From Selenomonas sp. (GTDB taxonomy: Bacteria; Bacillota_C; Negativicutes; Selenomonadales; Selenomonadaceae), in assembly GCA_017940705.1 (NCBI GenBank), contig JAGAYB010000072.1, forward strand, positions 1 through 9,545: DNA of 9,545 nucleotides. The letters are read 5' to 3'. Positions within the stretch are counted from its first letter, which is position 1, and each line of letters opens with the position of its first letter. Shown here piece after piece: positions 6,340 through 9,545 of this stretch. Under the pieces are notes generated by a model, which was given only the letters and a program-made list of their open reading frames with translations, ran no database searches and had not been told where the DNA came from. The position numbers and the translations under genes were made by a program.

Positions 6340-6368
6340 TTGACAAGGTATGGGGGATACCCTATCAT
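6340..6368 (+). promoter_or_regulatory. Rightward sigma70-type promoter of the YgiB/YgiC-like pair
   Basis: TTGACA (6340-6345), exactly 17 bases, TATCAT (6363-6368). The -35 is perfect and the -10 has five of six consensus bases. Start is expected near 6375, about 30 bases before the TTG start of the first gene. Confidence 0.75.
6347..6361. promoter_or_regulatory. Palindrome in the promoter spacer, candidate operator
   Basis: GGTAT (6347-6351), five G, ATACC (6357-6361): a perfect inverted repeat lying wholly between the -35 and -10 boxes. A repressor bound here would block RNA polymerase; spacer palindromes are also where MerR-type activators bind. The G/C-run flanked by TAT/ATA recalls CsoR/RcnR-type sites only loosely. 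No regulator gene is visible in the window. Confidence 0.45.
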
Positions 6369-6404
6369 AGTGAATATAAGAGGTAAAAAAGGGGAGGATG
6401 GCTT

Positions 6405-6938
6405 TTGTTAAGTTCGCAAACAACCAAAATATTGGCGATATTTACAGCCATAGCGACAACGGCGGCTTTTTCGGCCTGGATATTCGGTGAGGAGATCGGT
6501 GAGGGGCAGGAAGTCAGCCAGAATCATGTGTTTAAAGATGAAAAAGGCGCTGAATACACGCTGACGGAAAATGAGGATGGGACGGAAACCGCGACTTATG
6601 AGGATGGCAGTTATGTCACCTTTCGGCGTGAGGAGGACGGCAGTCTGAAGTATATTGCCGGCACTGCCGGACTGCTGGCCGGACTGGCGGCTGGCTACTA
6701 TGCCTTTCATGGGCTCAGTGGCGGTGGCGGCTATTACAATTCCCGGACACAGCGCTATACTTCGTCAACACCGGTAAAACCGCTGCCGGAGCGGGAAAAG
6801 GAGAAGTTGTCGCATTCCTATGGGAATTATCGCAGCAGTACGCATGTTTCCAACAACTCCGGCAAGTCCACGGCCAAATCTTCCACGGGGGCCAAGAGCG
6901 GGTTTGGTTCCGCCGGCACCCGCAGTTCGGCCTCTTAA
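6405..6938 (+). CDS. Two-TM protein with Ser/Gly-rich tail (YgiB-like partner of the ATP-grasp ligase)
   Basis: 177 residues from a TTG at 6405, with GGGGAGG at 6391-6397, seven bases upstream. Residues ~9-27 and ~83-104 are hydrophobic segments. The loop between them is acidic, with three EDG[S/T]-type turns (57-80). After TM2 come 'GGGG' (106-109), a basic stretch, and a tail very rich in Ser/Gly/Thr/Asn ending 'KSGFGSAGTRSSAS'. Charge distribution suggests both ends in the cytoplasm and the acidic loop outside. E. coli YgiB/YjfM (DUF1190) have the same plan, a membrane part and then a flexible Ser-rich tail with a GFG motif, and are also encoded next to a GSP-synthase-like ligase; sequence identity is otherwise low, so this is an analogy. 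The tail could be a substrate or docking site for the ligase encoded downstream. It is the first gene after the 6340 promoter. Confidence 0.65.
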   Translation: MLSSQTTKILAIFTAIATTAAFSAWIFGEEIGEGQEVSQNHVFKDEKGAEYTLTENEDGTETATYEDGSYVTFRREEDGSLKYIAGTAGLLAGLAAGYYAFHGLSGGGGYYNSRTQRYTSSTPVKPLPEREKEKLSHSYGNYRSSTHVSNNSGKSTAKSSTGAKSGFGSAGTRSSAS

Positions 6939-6960
6939 TAAAGGGAAAGCGGTGAGTTAT

Positions 6961-8268
6961 ATGAGTGATGATTGGCGCGATTTACTGAATCGGGAAATTT
7001 TCCCGTTTGTCGAATACGAAGGCTATGACGATAAATACCCTACCAGGAACATAGACCTGATAAGCAAAGAACAGGCTGATGAGCTGCGCTATGTCAGCGG
7101 TGTATTGTTTGGGGCTTTTCAACGGGCGGTGCAGGTCTGCCAGTGGTGTGGCGAGCAGTTTCTGGTGGATTTGGAAATACCTCCCCAGCTCATTCCCTAC
7201 CTGCAGCAGGAAAATGTTATGCGGCTGGTCAGCTGGCTGTCCCGGTTTGACTATGTGCAGGATGAGGCCGGTGAGCTGCACATGGTGGAAATAAATGCCG
7301 ATACCCCTTGTGCCGTGGTTGAGGCATATTACGGCAATATGGTGGCCTGCACGCATTTTGGCGTGGAAGACCCCAACTACGGGGAGTATGATAAACTTTG
7401 CAGCTGGCTCAATGAAATTTTCCTGGCCTCGGAGCCGGGAGTAAGTATAAGCACAGGGCGCTTTCACCGCAAGCACCCCTTTTTATTTGCCTGTTTCCAT
7501 GACTATCAGGAGGATATGGCCACTACGCAGTTTTTAATGCGGGCCATGAAGAAGAACACGCTGGCGGTTGAGGCTGATGACGCTATCTGTTTTACGTCCT
7601 TCTATGACCTGGCGGTGAGAAATGACGGCAGTATCCTTCTGCCGGATGGCCGCACAGCCAATGCCATTTACCGCCTGCACCCGCTGGAAATCCTAATTGA
7701 GGAACGGACGCCCGATGGTGATACCTTGGGGCAGGATTTTATGGAGGGCTATCTTAACGGGCGCTTTATGATGTTTAATCCGCCGGAGGCGATTATCATG
7801 CAGTCCAAGGCCTTCCAGGCTCTGGTATGGGCGCTTAATAACAATAATCAGGGCGGACAGCGTGTGTTTACTGATGTGGAATCGTCCATTATCAAGCGCT
7901 ATATGTTGCCGTCTTACTTTGCCCGTGATTTTTCTCCGGCGTTTCTGCAGACGGGCCCGAGCTGGATAAAGAAACCGATATGGGGGCGTGAGGGCGCCGG
8001 GATTGAGGTTATAGATAAGCAGGGCGTAAGAATGACCAAAGATGTGGACAGCGAGGACATTGTGCGCCGCGACAGCCGGGATTCCATGTATCAGTTGTTT
8101 GTGGAGCAAAAAAAATGTACCGCTGCAACTGACAGCGGTACGATGACAGGTTATAAGACTTTGAGTTGTTTTATGCTGGGCAAAAATCCCAGTGCCTTGT
8201 ATGCCAGATTTTCTCCTGACCAGATTGCCGGGACAGAGGCTTACTGGCTGCCTCTGGGGCTGAAGTAA
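6961..8268 (+). CDS. Glutathionylspermidine synthase-type ATP-grasp ligase (YgiC/YjfC-like)
   Basis: 435 residues from the ATG at 6961 (GGTGAG four bases before). The GTG at 6952, three codons upstream, with AAAGGG at 6940-6945, is about equally good. ATP-grasp ligases join a carboxyl to an amine using ATP. Motifs: 'LHMVEINADTPCAVVEA' (106-122, Mg/ATP site, cf. E-x-NADTP of Gss), 'IYRLHPLE' (236-243), 'FNPPEAIIMQSKAFQALVW' (272-290), 'SWIKKPIWGREGAG' (334-347, ATP-binding Lys and Gly loop) and 'IAGTEAYWLPLGL' (422-434). There is no N-terminal CHAP amidase as in E. coli Gss, so this is the stand-alone YgiC/YjfC type, whose substrates are not firmly known. Extensions of the frame left of 6952 lie within the upstream gene and are not credible. 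It is cotranscribed with the two-TM protein. Its 3' part contains an A8 run and a strong hairpin. Confidence 0.9.
   Translation: MSDDWRDLLNREIFPFVEYEGYDDKYPTRNIDLISKEQADELRYVSGVLFGAFQRAVQVCQWCGEQFLVDLEIPPQLIPYLQQENVMRLVSWLSRFDYVQDEAGELHMVEINADTPCAVVEAYYGNMVACTHFGVEDPNYGEYDKLCSWLNEIFLASEPGVSISTGRFHRKHPFLFACFHDYQEDMATTQFLMRAMKKNTLAVEADDAICFTSFYDLAVRNDGSILLPDGRTANAIYRLHPLEILIEERTPDGDTLGQDFMEGYLNGRFMMFNPPEAIIMQSKAFQALVWALNNNNQGGQRVFTDVESSIIKRYMLPSYFARDFSPAFLQTGPSWIKKPIWGREGAGIEVIDKQGVRMTKDVDSEDIVRRDSRDSMYQLFVEQKKCTAATDSGTMTGYKTLSCFMLGKNPSALYARFSPDQIAGTEAYWLPLGLK
8108..8141 (-). terminator. Intragenic hairpin with U8 tail on the minus strand
   Basis: GTACCGCTG (8117-8125) and CAGCGGTAC (8133-8141) are perfect complements with a seven-base loop. 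Read leftwards, the stem is followed by one A and then eight T (8115-8108), the shape of an intrinsic terminator. It would stop antisense RNA coming from the right; on the plus strand it lies within the ligase coding sequence and has no U tail. Confidence 0.6.
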
Positions 8269-8269
8269 T

Positions 8270-8408
8270 AACGAGGCAAGAAAATGTCCCCCACCTCAGC
8301 AGGTGGGGGCACGAATACCAAAACAGGCGGCGAGCATATCTCCCGCCTCGTTGAAACGCCAAGAGGAAGTTTTGCCTATGGCAAAACTGGAACAACGGCG
8401 TTATAACG
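8270..8408. other. Gene-free region with three strong hairpins; candidate structured RNA or IS200/IS605-type palindromic remnant
   Basis: Hairpin 1: CCCCCACCT (8288-8296) with AGGTGGGGG (8301-8309), loop of four. Hairpin 2: AGGCGG and GAG (8325-8334, one bulged C) with CTC and CCGCCT (8340-8348). Hairpin 3: outer AACGCC (8355-8360) with GGCGTT (8397-8402), enclosing a perfect inner stem AGTTTTGCC (8368-8376) with GGCAAAACT (8380-8388). In addition AACGAGGC (8270-8277) can pair with GCCTCGTT (8345-8352), competing with hairpin 2. CGTTATAACG (8399-8408) is a palindrome. There is no U tail on the plus strand, so this is not an ordinary terminator of the ligase gene. I recognise no named riboswitch. 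Confidence 0.6.
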
Positions 8409-8435
8409 ATGAACATTCTGACCAGAGGTGATATT

Positions 8436-9545
8436 ATGTTCAAAAAATTTTCTTTACCGCTGATAGCTATTTTTTGTGTGTCCCTGATTCTTACGGGGAC
8501 AGAATGTGCCTTTGGCGAAGCAATGCACCTTGCTGCTGATTCGCCTTTTATCCGGTATTATGGACGTTGGGAAATGAAGGATAAGACAGCCCTGACCGGA
8601 CAGGGCGCGACCTATATTCGCGCTAAATTTACCGGCAGCAGTTACCTGCGGGCAGACTTAACCGGCAAGGGAGTGTTCTGGGAGTACAGCATAGACGGCA
8701 GAGCCTTTCAGCGTTTGGAAGTAAAAGGCAGCAGCCCTCTTACCTTAGGCAAAGACTTGGACAAGAATAAGGAACACCTCGTGACCCTTGTCCGCTCCAC
8801 CGAAGGTCAGGCAGGCATCAGCGAGTTCAAGGGCTTCATTTTGGAGCAGGGTGGCAAATTTGTCGCACCGCCTGCAAACAAAAAGAGACGGCTGGAATTC
8901 GTGGGTGATTCCATTACCGCCGGAGCCATAAATTTAATGCCCTATAACGGCTCGAATTATTATGTTTCCGAAGATGGCAATATGTCTTATGCTCCGCTGC
9001 TCAGCCGTCTTTTAGATGCAGATTGGAGCGTGGTAGCAAAATCCGGCGGTGGCGTGGTGCATAACTACGCCGACCCCTGGCCCAGCGATAAGCCCCTCGC
9101 CATTGACCGCTATGGCTGGACTTTCTTTCACACTGCCATCAGCAAGGCCAATCATGAATGGGACAGCCGTAATTTTCCCGTGGATGCCGTAATCGTGGCT
9201 CTGGGGACAAATGATTTCAGCGATCCGCATCACCAACCAACAAAAACAGAATTTTGCACTGCCTACAATGCCCTGCTCCAGAAAATCAGGCATATGAATC
9301 CCCAAACCAGAATAATTTGTCTGGAGCCGCTGCCCTCCCATCTGCCTGAAGAAGTTCGCACCTGGATAGCCTACAGTGTAAAGGCGCAGCATGATAGCAA
9401 AATGTATTTTGTACCGCTTAACGACAAAGCGCCGCTCCTCGCCCCCGAGGACTATACCGATGGGCGCACCCATCCCAATATACTGGGGCATATAAAAGTA
9501 GCGGCGTATCTCAAAGACAAGATCGCCGCCATCATGGAATGGGAA
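8436..9545 (+). CDS. Secreted SGNH/GDSL esterase, carbohydrate esterase family 2-like, 3' end outside window
   Basis: Starts at the ATG at 8436 with AGAGGTGA at 8424-8431; open for 370 codons to the window end. Residues 1-~29 are a signal peptide (basic start, hydrophobic 'LPLIAIFCVSLILTG', then small residues near 'AFGEA'); the Cys24 context is not a lipobox. Residues ~37-140 form the beta-sandwich typical of CE2 ('IRYYGRWEM', 'GATYIRAKFTGSSYLRADL', 'VTLVRSTEG'). The SGNH hydrolase follows: 'EFVGDSITAG' with Ser159, 'KSGGGVVHNY' (block II Gly), 'IVALGTNDFSD' (Asn259) and 'DGRTHPNILGH' with His346. The Asp-His spacing is one residue longer than the common DxxH, in line with CE2 enzymes that often work with a Ser-His pair. 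CE2 enzymes remove acetyl groups from plant polysaccharides such as xylan or glucomannan, fitting a rumen or gut habitat. The protein is probably almost complete. Confidence 0.88.
   Translation, partial: MFKKFSLPLIAIFCVSLILTGTECAFGEAMHLAADSPFIRYYGRWEMKDKTALTGQGATYIRAKFTGSSYLRADLTGKGVFWEYSIDGRAFQRLEVKGSSPLTLGKDLDKNKEHLVTLVRSTEGQAGISEFKGFILEQGGKFVAPPANKKRRLEFVGDSITAGAINLMPYNGSNYYVSEDGNMSYAPLLSRLLDADWSVVAKSGGGVVHNYADPWPSDKPLAIDRYGWTFFHTAISKANHEWDSRNFPVDAVIVALGTNDFSDPHHQPTKTEFCTAYNALLQKIRHMNPQTRIICLEPLPSHLPEEVRTWIAYSVKAQHDSKMYFVPLNDKAPLLAPEDYTDGRTHPNILGHIKVAAYLKDKIAAIMEWE

Noticed and set aside
6347..6361. Firm assignment of the palindrome as a copper (CsoR) operator
   Set aside because: Only loose resemblance, and neither a regulator nor copper genes are in the window.
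6820..6951. Longer N-terminus for the ATP-grasp ligase starting inside the upstream gene
   Set aside because: The 44 extra residues are Pro/Arg-rich shadow translation of the Ser/Gly tail, with no RBS; the starts at 6952 or 6961 fit better.
8288..8309. Hairpin 1 as an ordinary rho-independent terminator of the ligase gene
   Set aside because: The plus-strand stem is followed by CACGAATACC, not a T run.
8270..8408. CRISPR array or known riboswitch
   Set aside because: The repeats are inverted, not direct, with no regular spacing; no match to the c-di-GMP, fluoride, preQ1, THF or guanidine consensus that I can recall.
8171..8443. Minus-strand 90-codon open frame across the hairpin region
   Set aside because: Overlaps the ligase end and strong hairpins, shows no known motif and has no convincing RBS.

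Overview
The window looks like an accessory stretch of a low-to-mid GC Gram-negative-type Firmicute. A Negativicutes host (Selenomonas-like) is my best guess, from the mix of gene families, the frequent TTG starts behind strong AGGAGG-type ribosome binding sites, and a YgiB/YgiC-like gene pair. This placement is inference; no rRNA or marker gene is present.

Left third (1-4097): the remains of a defence/mobile island. It opens with the C-terminal part of a Fic protein (cut by the window edge), then an ORF6N-domain protein with a PLD-like C-terminal half that carries a perfect 13-bp palindrome in its coding sequence. Next comes the first ~65 codons of a type III modification methyltransferase (mod), cut off exactly before its DPPY catalytic motif. 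The matching 3' end of the type III restriction subunit (res), with its PD...EAK nuclease motif, lies about 1.7 kb further on. Between the two stubs sit an Rpn/PD-(D/E)XK 'transposase-like' nuclease with its own promoter and terminator, and a small P-loop ATPase gene broken by an in-frame TAG. I read this as a type III R-M locus whose catalytic core has been lost and replaced.

Middle (4097-6224): an intact TIGR01212/YhcC-type radical SAM gene whose ATG overlaps the res remnant's stop codon. It converges through a long bidirectional terminator on a minus-strand, membrane-anchored DUF2939-like protein.

Right part (6225-9545): a divergent promoter region. The rightward promoter is TTGACA-N17-TATCAT with a perfect palindrome in its spacer, a likely operator. 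It drives a small two-TM protein with a Ser/Gly-rich tail and, 22 bases after that gene's stop (13 to a possible GTG start), a glutathionylspermidine-synthase-type ATP-grasp ligase. This is the same logic as E. coli ygiB-ygiC: a membrane protein with a flexible tail next to a cytosolic amide-bond ligase. A 140-base multi-hairpin region without a gene follows, then a secreted SGNH/CE2-type esterase that is still open at the window end. A hairpin with a U8 tail on the minus strand inside the 3' end of the ligase gene suggests that antisense transcription is terminated there.

No tRNA, rRNA, CRISPR array or intact insertion sequence was seen.
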